Part shown: one piece after another, positions 33,461 to 39,079 of the stretch
Layout of the letters: each line of letters begins with the position of its first letter
Numbering within the stretch: the stretch's first letter is position 1
Assembly: GCA_043774625.1 (NCBI GenBank)
Contig: JAYVTG010000110.1
Span: forward strand, 1-39,079
Direction: 5' to 3'
Length of the DNA: 39,079 bases
Origin: JAAFIP01 sp043774625
Lineage (GTDB): Bacteria > Pseudomonadota > Gammaproteobacteria > Burkholderiales > Burkholderiaceae_C
Translations under genes and position numbers: made by a program
The notes under the pieces: generated by a model
Told to the model about the DNA's origin: nothing
Database searches by the model: none
The model's input: only the letters and a program-made list of their open reading frames with translations

Positions 33461-33922
33461 CTAAGCCGCCAACTTCTCAATCTCAAAATTTCGACTCTCA
33501 AGCCCAATACAGGCCAACACGACTGTCAGCGGCAGCGGTTTTGCGCCGCTTTTGTAGTACGCCAACATACGGCGTGAAATACCTAAGAAACGTGCGGCAG
33601 CGTCCAGCGTCAGCTGGTGCTTGTGCATCCAGTTCCAAAGCCACTCGTGCGAATAGTTGCCAGACTGTTCAACGGCACGGGCTCGTAGGTTGTCAGAGGC
33701 AAGTTCCAACTCGTCACGACCACTCCACTGCACAGTGCGGCCAGCGTCTTCAAGCTTGGCAGTTTTAAAGACTGACCAATCGCTCAGTGAGCTCAGGCTT
33801 TTGAACTTTGTAACCAGCGGCGCAATGTCGACCGTGAAGGTAGCGTCATCTGCAAAACGCATTTCCAAGTGCATGGGCTTGGCTGCGCGCAGTTCAATAA
33901 TGGTGAAATGATCAGTCTTCAT
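33461..33922 (-). CDS. DUF2442 domain protein with C-terminal HTH
   Basis: 153 residues from the ATG at 33922, supported by AAGGAG eight bases upstream; a longer start is rejected. The first ~75 residues are DUF2442-like (PMHLEMRFADDATFTVDIAP, then LSDWSVFKTAKLEDAGRTVQW). The C-terminal part HKHQLTLDAAARFLGISRRM, LAYYKSGAKPLP is an HTH of the type found in these proteins. DUF2442 genes usually sit beside DUF4160 genes, and a broken one lies 53 bp upstream. The pair may be an addiction-like module; function is not established. Confidence 0.8.
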   Translation of the reverse strand: MKTDHFTIIELRAAKPMHLEMRFADDATFTVDIAPLVTKFKSLSSLSDWSVFKTAKLEDAGRTVQWSGRDELELASDNLRARAVEQSGNYSHEWLWNWMHKHQLTLDAAARFLGISRRMLAYYKSGAKPLPLTVVLACIGLESRNFEIEKLAA

Positions 33923-33975
33923 AGGTTCAGCTCCTTCCATTTAGCTGCTAACAAGTTTTGATTCAACCTAGCCCA

Positions 33976-34151
33976 TTACAAAGCCGCCAGTAGCTCTCGT
34001 TTGTTAATGCGGCTGCTCAGAATTTCAAAATCTGCAATCACCACCAAGGCATCCCGCCCGTCAGTCACAAAATGACGTGAAAGTGAGGCGGCAAGTAATC
34101 GCCAGGGTAAATGGTTATTTTGCAGGTGGGCAGTCTGACTAAGGTTGGCAT
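33976..34151 (-). pseudogene. DUF4160 protein, frameshifted
   Basis: Starts MPTLVRLPTCKITIYPGDYL and PPHFHVI, the DUF4160 PPHFHV block. It then meets TGA. The continuation TDGRDALVVIADFEILSSRI, NKRELLAAL is in another frame and ends in TAA at 33976. Total length of about 57 residues is at the short end for the family. It directly precedes the DUF2442 gene, its usual partner. Either a real frameshift or an assembly error near 34070. Confidence 0.75.
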
Positions 34152-34155
34152 GCCA

Positions 34156-34178
34156 AATTATAGTGCAATCATTGCACT
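34156..34178 (-). promoter_or_regulatory. Promoter and perfect palindrome of the DUF4160/DUF2442 module
   Basis: AGTGCAAT-C-ATTGCACT (34162-34178) is a perfect 8-bp-arm palindrome. On the minus strand TATAAT (34157-34162) follows it directly and is 5 nt from the ATG. This suggests autorepression, probably through the HTH of the DUF2442 protein. Confidence 0.65.
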
Positions 34179-34179
34179 G

Positions 34180-34348
34180 TTACGAAGCTTGCTTGGACAA
34201 AACTTGCAAATACTCGTAAGCGCACAGCAAACCCATCTTGACCGCACCGCTGGGGCCGTGGTTGCTGGTCAGGACTGTGGCTTCCAGCGATGGGGCAGCA
34301 ACTCGCCGATCATGCTGTTGCGCTGTGTTGGCAAGCGTGTCAGCAAAA
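34180..34348 (-). other. Unrecognised coding fragment
   Basis: A minus-strand frame reads FADTLANTAQQHDRRVAAPS, LEATVLTSNHGPSGAVKMGL, LCAYEYLQVLSKQAS and stops. Composition looks coding, but I do not recognise the family, and no start is present because the upstream side is replaced by the copied antitoxin 3' end. Probably the tail of a lost gene. Confidence 0.35.
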
Positions 34349-34352
34349 GCCG

Positions 34353-34458
34353 TGGGCGAACAAGGCAACCCCAGCTTTGCCACCGTCGTCAAAGTCATGC
34401 ACGCACTGGGCTTGCAGTTCAATGTTGGGGCGCGGGAAGCACAAGGATGAAATTGGCT
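34353..34458 (+). pseudogene. Copied 3' end of the HigA-like antitoxin gene
   Basis: Codes for GEQGNPSFATVVKVMHALGL, QFNVGAREAQG and stop, nearly identical in DNA to 33205-33311, including the first bases after the stop. It has no 5' part, and its left border joins unrelated sequence. A two-hairpin element follows, as after the parent gene. Same type of event as at 9557-9868. Confidence 0.88.
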
Positions 34459-34470
34459 TTTAGCCCGCCC

Positions 34471-34509
34471 CCCGTGGAATAGGCGCGAGTAGCTATCAAA
34501 AACAGAGCG
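34471..34509 (+). repeat. Two-hairpin element, copy 16 (degenerate)
   Basis: CCCGTGGAATAGGCGCGAG, then TAGCTATCAAAAACAGAGC, 20 nt after the copied antitoxin stop and ahead of the second Bro-N pseudogene. Confidence 0.8.
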
Positions 34510-34564
34510 ATTCACGGCCCCCGATAAAACTGTGTAAAAATACAGCTTTCAAAAAACACCCTCT

Positions 34565-34842
34565 ATGAAAATCTTGCCCGCTGAGTTTGATGGCCAATCC
34601 ATCCGCCGCGTGTTTGACGACAACACCGAGACTTGGTGGTTTTCGGTGGTGGATGTGGTGCAAGTATTGACGCAGCAGGCGGATGACCCGACCGCACGCA
34701 AGTACTGGAATCAACTCAAGCGCCGATTGGATAAAGAAGGCAGCCAACTGGTGACGAACTGTCACCAGTTGAAATGCCAGCCGCTGATGGCAAGCAACGT
34801 CTCACCGACGTAGCCACCGCCGCAATCAATTTATCTAACTGA
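34565..34842 (+). pseudogene. Bro-N domain protein, second copy, frameshifted and truncated
   Basis: MKILPAEFDGQSIRRVFDDN, then TETWWFSVVDVVQVLTQQAD and ARKYWNQLKRRL are close to the copy at 31422. A one-base loss near 34772 shifts the frame before PAADGKQRLTDVATAA, and the gene ends at 34842, before the second half of the family. The leader ACTGTGTAAAAATACAGC is also shared with the first copy, so promoter and gene were copied together. Confidence 0.85.
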
Positions 34843-34882
34843 ATAGTGTTTGATCAGCCCTGGAGTAATTCTCCGTTTATGT

Positions 34883-34895
34883 GCTACATTGTAGC
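34883..34895. promoter_or_regulatory. Palindrome upstream of the RelB-methyltransferase fusion
   Basis: GCTACA-T-TGTAGC is a perfect inverted repeat, 47 bp before the ATG. Candidate operator for the ribbon-helix-helix domain carried by the methyltransferase. Confidence 0.45.
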
Positions 34896-34942
34896 TCTAA
34901 CTTTAAATTGTTGTGTTGAAGTTAACAACAGCTGGGAAAAAC

Positions 34943-36190
34943 ATGTCGGTTAAACCTACCACGACTATACGAATCGACCTTGAAGTCAAGAAACGAGCCA
35001 GCGAAGTGTTCGACGAGATTGGCATCAGCATGTCCGCAGCGATTAATGCCTTTCTAAAAGCGGTAGTTCGCGAGGGAAACTTGCCATTCGATATGAAGTT
35101 AGAGCGCCCAAAACAAGATTCGCAACCCCGGAATGCCATGCTCAATCATGCGTTCATCGTCAAGAAAGACGAGTTCTACACACAGTATCAAGATGTGAAT
35201 CGAGAGATGGTGAAATATCCGGCGAAGTTACTTGGGAAGACTGTCCTGTGCAACTGTGACGATCCGTTTGAATCAGCTTTTTTCCGGTTTTTTGTGCTTA
35301 ATTTTGCTGAGCTCGGGCTAGCTGGACTGACATCCACCTGTTACGTTGGCTCCGCGATAGCCGGACGGGAATATCCACTTGAGGGAGGAACAGGCGCCTA
35401 CAAGGCAGTGGTAACTGAAGTACCCGACGAGTCACTAGCAAGGCCTGACGGATCGCTCGACTTAGAGACCCTGTTCGCCATGCCAGGTAATTCTCTCGTC
35501 CGTCTTGCTGGCGACGGCGATTTCCGATCAACAGAGTGCGAGGCTCTACTTGAGGCTGCAGACGTCGTAGCTACCAATCCACCCTTTAGCCTTTTTCGCG
35601 AGTATATGAACCAGTTGGCGCGTCATAACAAGGACTTCATCATTCTGGGGAATATGAACGCGGTCACCTACAAGGAAGTGTTCCCGCTCTTCCGTGATAA
35701 TAAAGTGTGGTACGGAGAATCCATCCGCTCCGGGGATCGAAAATTTAATGTTCCCGACAGCTACCCGCTGTACGCGACCGGCTGCGGTATAGACGAGAGC
35801 GGGCGACGCTTCATTAAGGTGAAAGGCGTACGGTGGTTAACTAACTTAGACAATGGCAAGCGACATGAGCCGATAGAGTTGACCTGTAGTTATTTACCAG
35901 ATGAATATCCACGCTATGAAAACTACGATGCTATCGAAGTTGGGCGCACACAAAACATACCTGCAGATTACGACGGTATTATGGGCGTACCAATAACTTT
36001 CCTCGACAAATACTGTGCAGATCAGTTCGAGATCATCATGCTTGCCAACGGTAATACGCGAACCAACGTAGATCATAAGACGCTTGAAAAAGTAGGGTAC
36101 CGCAAGCATCCCTCGGACAAGGGAGGAGTTGGCATCATCAACGGCAAGCGCGTCTATGCGCGAATCCTTATCCGCAGGAAATCCCCATGA
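34943..36190 (+). CDS. RelB/DinJ-type RHH domain fused to EcoRI-type adenine methyltransferase
   Basis: 415 residues. Residues 1-~52 (MSVKPTTTIRIDLEVKKRAS, EVFDEIGISMSAAINAFLKA, VVREGNLPF) are a typical RelB/DinJ antitoxin N-terminus, a ribbon-helix-helix DNA-binding domain. From ~75 on it matches EcoRI-type N6-adenine methyltransferases: AFIVKKDEFYTQYQDVNREM, VLCNCDDPFESAFFRFFVLN, VVATNPPFSLFREYM with the catalytic NPPF, FIILGNMNAVTYKE, WYGESIRSGDRKFNVPDSYP and GVPITFLDKYC. No toxin gene lies nearby, so the domain probably serves as an autoregulator, as HTH domains do in some other methyltransferases. The start is the ATG before the RelB motif; ribosome site weak. Overlaps the next gene by 4 bp. 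Confidence 0.9.
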   Translation: MSVKPTTTIRIDLEVKKRASEVFDEIGISMSAAINAFLKAVVREGNLPFDMKLERPKQDSQPRNAMLNHAFIVKKDEFYTQYQDVNREMVKYPAKLLGKTVLCNCDDPFESAFFRFFVLNFAELGLAGLTSTCYVGSAIAGREYPLEGGTGAYKAVVTEVPDESLARPDGSLDLETLFAMPGNSLVRLAGDGDFRSTECEALLEAADVVATNPPFSLFREYMNQLARHNKDFIILGNMNAVTYKEVFPLFRDNKVWYGESIRSGDRKFNVPDSYPLYATGCGIDESGRRFIKVKGVRWLTNLDNGKRHEPIELTCSYLPDEYPRYENYDAIEVGRTQNIPADYDGIMGVPITFLDKYCADQFEIIMLANGNTRTNVDHKTLEKVGYRKHPSDKGGVGIINGKRVYARILIRRKSP

Positions 36191-37020
36191 CCGCTATGCG
36201 CGTACCTTGCGCATATCAAGGTGGCAAACAACGCGTGGCGGCACAAGTTGTTGATAATCTTCTCGATGCGGCTTCAGGGCATAAATCGCGTTTCTATGAC
36301 TTGTGCTGCGGGTCTGGCGCGGTGTCCATCGAACTAGTTAACAGAGGAGTTCACCCTTCACGCATCACAATGCTCGACCTTAGCTCGTGGGGTTCATTCT
36401 GGTCGGCAGTTGGGTCCGGCACGTTCAACATGGATGTCTTTAATCAACTTTTATCGAAATTGCCGAGTGATAAGCGCGAGATTAAGGCACACATGTCGGC
36501 GCTGTCGACGCTTCCAGTATGTGAATACGAAGTGGAACTTTATCCGGTACTTCAAGCTTGCGCCTTTGGAGGTAAACAGATTTGGCGTGACGGCGAACGC
36601 TGGGCGAATGCATTCTTCCGGGACTACTGGGAACCAACCGCCACTAGCATACGCCGCAGCCCAGCCAATCCAATCCAACCTTCTCCGCCTGAACTTAGTC
36701 GCCGCGTCGATGCTTTGGTAAATGGAATGCGAGGCGTGACCTGTCTCAAAACCGACATCAGTGCGATACTCAGCAATCGTTTGCCCACTGATGCGGTGGT
36801 TTATGTCGACCCGCCATATCAAGGCACAACAGGGTACGCGTTCGGCTTCGATGTGGTTGCGTTCGCTGCTCGTTTCCGCGAGGTAAGCGGGGCTCCGCTG
36901 TTCGTTTCCGAAGGAGTCCCTCTGACTGACAATGCGCTAATGCTCACGTTCAACGGAGCAAAGGGTGGAATTAGTGGGACGAAGAAGGGAAAACACCAGG
37001 AATGGCTTAGTCGTTTTTAA
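36187..37020 (+). CDS. D12-class N6-adenine DNA methyltransferase (Dam-like)
   Basis: 277 residues. YQGGKQRVAAQVVDNL is the N-terminal block of D12 methyltransferases. FYDLCCGSGAVSIELVNRG is the SAM-binding motif, and VVYVDPPYQGTTGYAF holds the catalytic DPPY. The middle (residues ~60-190) is the target-recognition part and looks specific to this protein. It starts within the stop of the upstream methyltransferase gene (ATGA), so the two are coupled. It ends convergently against the nuclease gene with 4 bp shared. Two adenine methyltransferases beside one nuclease would suit a nonpalindromic recognition site, with one enzyme per strand; this is inference. Confidence 0.9.
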   Translation: MTAMRVPCAYQGGKQRVAAQVVDNLLDAASGHKSRFYDLCCGSGAVSIELVNRGVHPSRITMLDLSSWGSFWSAVGSGTFNMDVFNQLLSKLPSDKREIKAHMSALSTLPVCEYEVELYPVLQACAFGGKQIWRDGERWANAFFRDYWEPTATSIRRSPANPIQPSPPELSRRVDALVNGMRGVTCLKTDISAILSNRLPTDAVVYVDPPYQGTTGYAFGFDVVAFAARFREVSGAPLFVSEGVPLTDNALMLTFNGAKGGISGTKKGKHQEWLSRF

Positions 37021-38234
37021 AGCAAACCAAACCGCTTCGCACTAGTTGTAGAACCGTTTCGAGCCAATATGCGTGATGCTTCTATGAAATTTTCAAGCTC
37101 CGCTGCTGGGAACACAGACATGAAGTAGTAGTTATCCTGCACCTTAGTAAAGGTAACGATCTTGTGCTGCATATAGTACCCATCAGCTTTGACCCTAAAA
37201 GCTTCAGTGATCTTCACGCTGTCAGCAGACACCCCCTTGATCTGGAGTCTCCACGTACCATTAGCATTCTCTCCTTCAGGGAAAAGTATCTTATTGCCTA
37301 TATAGTCGACTCCTTCAAAGTTGATGGTCACGTCTTTGGTCTCGCCAGTACTGGTAGGATTTAGCCCAAAAAATTCGACCCCGCCACGCATGAACTCTGG
37401 GGTTTCAAGTTCAAATGGCGTGCCCGTTGGGTCTCCACGCTCAACAAGGGATCTCTTCGACAGATCGAGGATATTTCGCGACCCACCAGTCATGGCACGC
37501 GTTTCAAACCAAATGGTCTGGTCCTCGTCGCCTAGATAAACAGATATAGAGTCCGGTGCGGGAGAGGGCACTGCCACCTCGTTTAACGGGCCGAACCGAG
37601 GTAGCTTTGCTGGAACACCATTACCGAATAAATGTGCCTGGTTTCCAGCCGGGCCAGAAGCCTTCTCCCGGAGCACTCGTTGGGCCACTTCTTTAAAGAT
37701 GTAGCCGTTTTCGAGGAGCGTATCTACATCGAGTTGTTTCTCGATCGGCATAAATGAGTGCCCGAGTGAGGCCAATTTACTTATGAAGTCGTCCACTCCC
37801 TTTTGTAGTGCTTTTGCACTCTCGCTCGATCCGAGCACGGGGATAAGTACTGAGCTTTCGAAGTTTGTCCATAAACCTCCGCCAGTCAGGTTCTGTGAGC
37901 CAACAATCACTAGACCCTTGTCGCTTCCCACGAACTGGTAAATTTTTGAGTGGAATGTCTGCCATTTTTCAGACTGCACGACGTTTAACGAATCGGTATG
38001 CAGCAGTAATGCTGTAAGGGCTTCGTATGAAGTACCTGCGAGGTCAACTCCGACGTACACATTTACTTTGCTGCCTCGCCTTCTAAACTTTTCGAGTGCA
38101 TCCTTGATTCTAAGGACACCACTATTTTTAGCGAAGGCGACAATGATGTTTAGAGTTTGATAGTCCGCTGTGTCGAGCAACTCGATCAATCGGTTTCCAA
38201 GCTGCCCGGTAAAGGGCTGGTTCATTAATTCCAC
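37017..38234 (-). CDS. Phospholipase-D-type nuclease, probable restriction enzyme
   Basis: 405 residues. N-terminal ~170 residues are a PLD-like domain: NRLIELLDTADYQTLNIIVA, FAKNSGVLRIKDALEKFRRR and TFHSKIYQFVGSDKGLVIVG, SQNLTGGGL, which gives one HxK catalytic site per chain, as in BfiI and NgoFVII type enzymes that dimerise to form one metal-independent active centre. The remaining ~230 residues (FGPLNEVAVPSPAPDSISVY, ILDLSKRSLVERGDPTGTPF) are probably the DNA-recognition domain. The GTG at 38234 is the likely start, with AAGGAG six bases upstream. Opposite to, and overlapping, the methyltransferase operon. Confidence 0.85.
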   Translation of the reverse strand: MELMNQPFTGQLGNRLIELLDTADYQTLNIIVAFAKNSGVLRIKDALEKFRRRGSKVNVYVGVDLAGTSYEALTALLLHTDSLNVVQSEKWQTFHSKIYQFVGSDKGLVIVGSQNLTGGGLWTNFESSVLIPVLGSSESAKALQKGVDDFISKLASLGHSFMPIEKQLDVDTLLENGYIFKEVAQRVLREKASGPAGNQAHLFGNGVPAKLPRFGPLNEVAVPSPAPDSISVYLGDEDQTIWFETRAMTGGSRNILDLSKRSLVERGDPTGTPFELETPEFMRGGVEFFGLNPTSTGETKDVTINFEGVDYIGNKILFPEGENANGTWRLQIKGVSADSVKITEAFRVKADGYYMQHKIVTFTKVQDNYYFMSVFPAAELENFIEASRILARNGSTTSAKRFGLL

Positions 38235-38410
38235 TGAATTCTCCTTAGGTGGGTGACACTATATCAAGACGAAGTACCCAATTTGGCTCGTTTTTTTGGT
38301 GGGTGAGATCAAACAAGAATCACCGCAGCGTTCACAACTTTCGCCCAAATATTCCATCCCCACCCGCGCCGAGTAGCGCCACCAAGGGGGAATTCGAGCA
38401 TTTGCGTACA
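38235..38410. other. Gap between the restriction module and the YhcG-like gene
   Basis: 176 bp with the promoter side of the nuclease gene and the 3' side of the YhcG-like gene. No repeat of the two-hairpin family, no terminator with a T-tract and no gene was seen. Confidence 0.5.
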
Positions 38411-39079
38411 TCACTCATCCTCACCCCCCTCCAACAACACCCCCCGTCGCGCCAGCCGTTCCCGCGCTTCAATCAAAGCCTGGTGCAAGTGCTGCTCCAG
38501 CTCGGCCTTGGGCGGCAGCTCGGTCCAGTATTCGGCCACGGTGATCCCGTCTTTGTGCATTTGCAGCAGCTCCACTTGTTCGCGGCTGGATTCGGCGCAC
38601 AAGATTAGGCCAATGGGCGCTTCTTCACCCGCTTGGCGCTCGTGCTTGTCTAGCCATTTCAGGTACAGCTCCATCTGGCCTTTGTGCGCGGCCTTGAAGC
38701 GGCCCAGTTTCAGCTCGATGGCCACCAAGCGTCGTAGGCGGCGGTGGTAGAACAGCAGGTCAAGGTAAAAGTCTTCGCCATCGATGACCATACGCTTTTG
38801 GCGCTCTACAAACGCAAAGCCTCGGCCTAGCTCCAAGATGAAGGCTTCAAGCTGGCGCAGGATGGCGGCTTCTAAATCCGCCTCGTCGTGGCCTTGGCGT
38901 AGGCCCAAGAAGTCGAGGAAATACGGGTCTTTGAAGACTTGGGTGGGGCTGGTGCTTTGGGCTTCGACAGGCTCAGCCCGAACGGGGGTAGCGGCATCGA
39001 CCGTGGTAAGGGCTTGCAGGCTGGCGAGTTCGGTGCGCTCGAAGGCTTTGCGCTCTATCTGTTGGCGCAGCTCGCGCAC
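38411..39079 (-). CDS. YhcG-like PD-(D/E)XK nuclease (DUF1016), N-terminus cut by window edge
   Basis: At least 222 residues; the gene continues past the right edge. The C-terminal nuclease domain is complete: FKDPYFLDFLGLRQGHDEAD, GFAFVERQKRMVIDGEDFYL, DLLFYHRRLRRLVAIELKLG with the D...E-x-K site, AHKGQMELYLKWLDKHERQ and PIGLILCAESSREQVELLQM. DUF1016 proteins belong to the PD-(D/E)XK superfamily and are common near restriction genes. Residues VDAATPVRAEPVEAQSTSP form an inserted low-conservation stretch encoded by a palindromic repeat (38961-38986), with the frame kept. Codon use matches the host-like part of the window rather than the adjacent restriction module. Confidence 0.9.
   Translation of the reverse strand: MRELRQQIERKAFERTELASLQALTTVDAATPVRAEPVEAQSTSPTQVFKDPYFLDFLGLRQGHDEADLEAAILRQLEAFILELGRGFAFVERQKRMVIDGEDFYLDLLFYHRRLRRLVAIELKLGRFKAAHKGQMELYLKWLDKHERQAGEEAPIGLILCAESSREQVELLQMHKDGITVAEYWTELPPKAELEQHLHQALIEARERLARRGVLLEGGEDE
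38961..38986 (-). repeat. Small palindromic repeat inside the YhcG-like gene
   Basis: Plus strand GCTTCGACAGGCTCAGCC then CGAACGG, with nested arms TTCG/CGAA and GGCT/AGCC. On the coding strand it yields PVRAEPVEA, a peptide I remember as the translation of a very widespread proteobacterial repeat. Confidence 0.75.

Noticed and set aside
342..34509. Treating the repeated elements as a CRISPR array.
   Set aside because: Copies are kilobases apart, after different genes, in both orientations, and there are no cas genes.
342..34509. Treating the two-hairpin elements as plain intrinsic terminators.
   Set aside because: There is no T-tract after the stems and the conserved bases exceed what a terminator needs; the true terminator at 24799-24832 looks different.

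Overview
The window looks like a chromosomal segment of a betaproteobacterium of the Comamonadaceae (Rhodoferax/Polaromonas-like). This is inferred from the mix of housekeeping genes, a Bug/TctC-type binding protein, a CaiB-type CoA transferase, and a dense population of short intergenic repeats. No rRNA, tRNA or CRISPR array was seen.

Layout. 1-2.6 kb: a partial PIN-domain gene, then purD and a YebC-type regulator on the minus strand. 2.6-4.4 kb: a 31-bp-arm inverted repeat and a YjgR/HerA-like ATPase broken by an in-frame TAA. 4.4-12.9 kb: a defence and addiction island with a ribbon-helix-helix/PIN pair, a large MmeI-like restriction-modification (R-M) protein, an uncharacterised gene convergently overlapping a DUF488 gene, a detached copy of the R-M gene's 3' end, an HTH-RhuM fusion, a RelB/RelE-type pair and an Mrr-like nuclease. 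12.9-30.9 kb: metabolic genes. These are a multicopper oxidase/DUF1326/DUF2182 operon, upp next to a cytosine deaminase gene, a DUF1499 protein, a flavin monooxygenase, soluble and membrane pyrophosphatases in divergent orientation, an ATL-TfoX fusion, a Bug protein, an oxidoreductase, a CoA transferase and an acyl-CoA synthetase. 30.9-34.9 kb: a gene graveyard of truncated, collapsed or frameshifted toxins, Bro-N, DUF4143, Fic, RraA and DUF4160 genes, with several antitoxin genes still intact. 34.9-38.2 kb: a base-compositionally distinct module encoding a RelB/DinJ-EcoRI-type methyltransferase fusion, a D12-class adenine methyltransferase and a convergent phospholipase-D-type nuclease. The right edge carries a partial YhcG-like PD-(D/E)XK nuclease.

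Two things stand out. First, a roughly 42-bp two-hairpin element occurs 16 times between genes (one copy strongly truncated), nearly always just after a stop codon and mostly in sense orientation. One further copy lies inside the R-M gene, with both arms of a hairpin changed together so that pairing is kept. Some copies supply the last codons of genes, and some border duplicated gene 3' ends. Second, the 34.9-38.2 kb module looks like a complete restriction-modification system whose methyltransferase carries its own antitoxin-type DNA-binding domain, with a palindrome just upstream that could be its operator.

Regulation visible in the sequence is mostly local. Direct repeats or palindromes overlap the promoters of the addiction-type genes, 4-bp stop/start overlaps couple genes within operons, and one clear intrinsic terminator follows the membrane pyrophosphatase gene.
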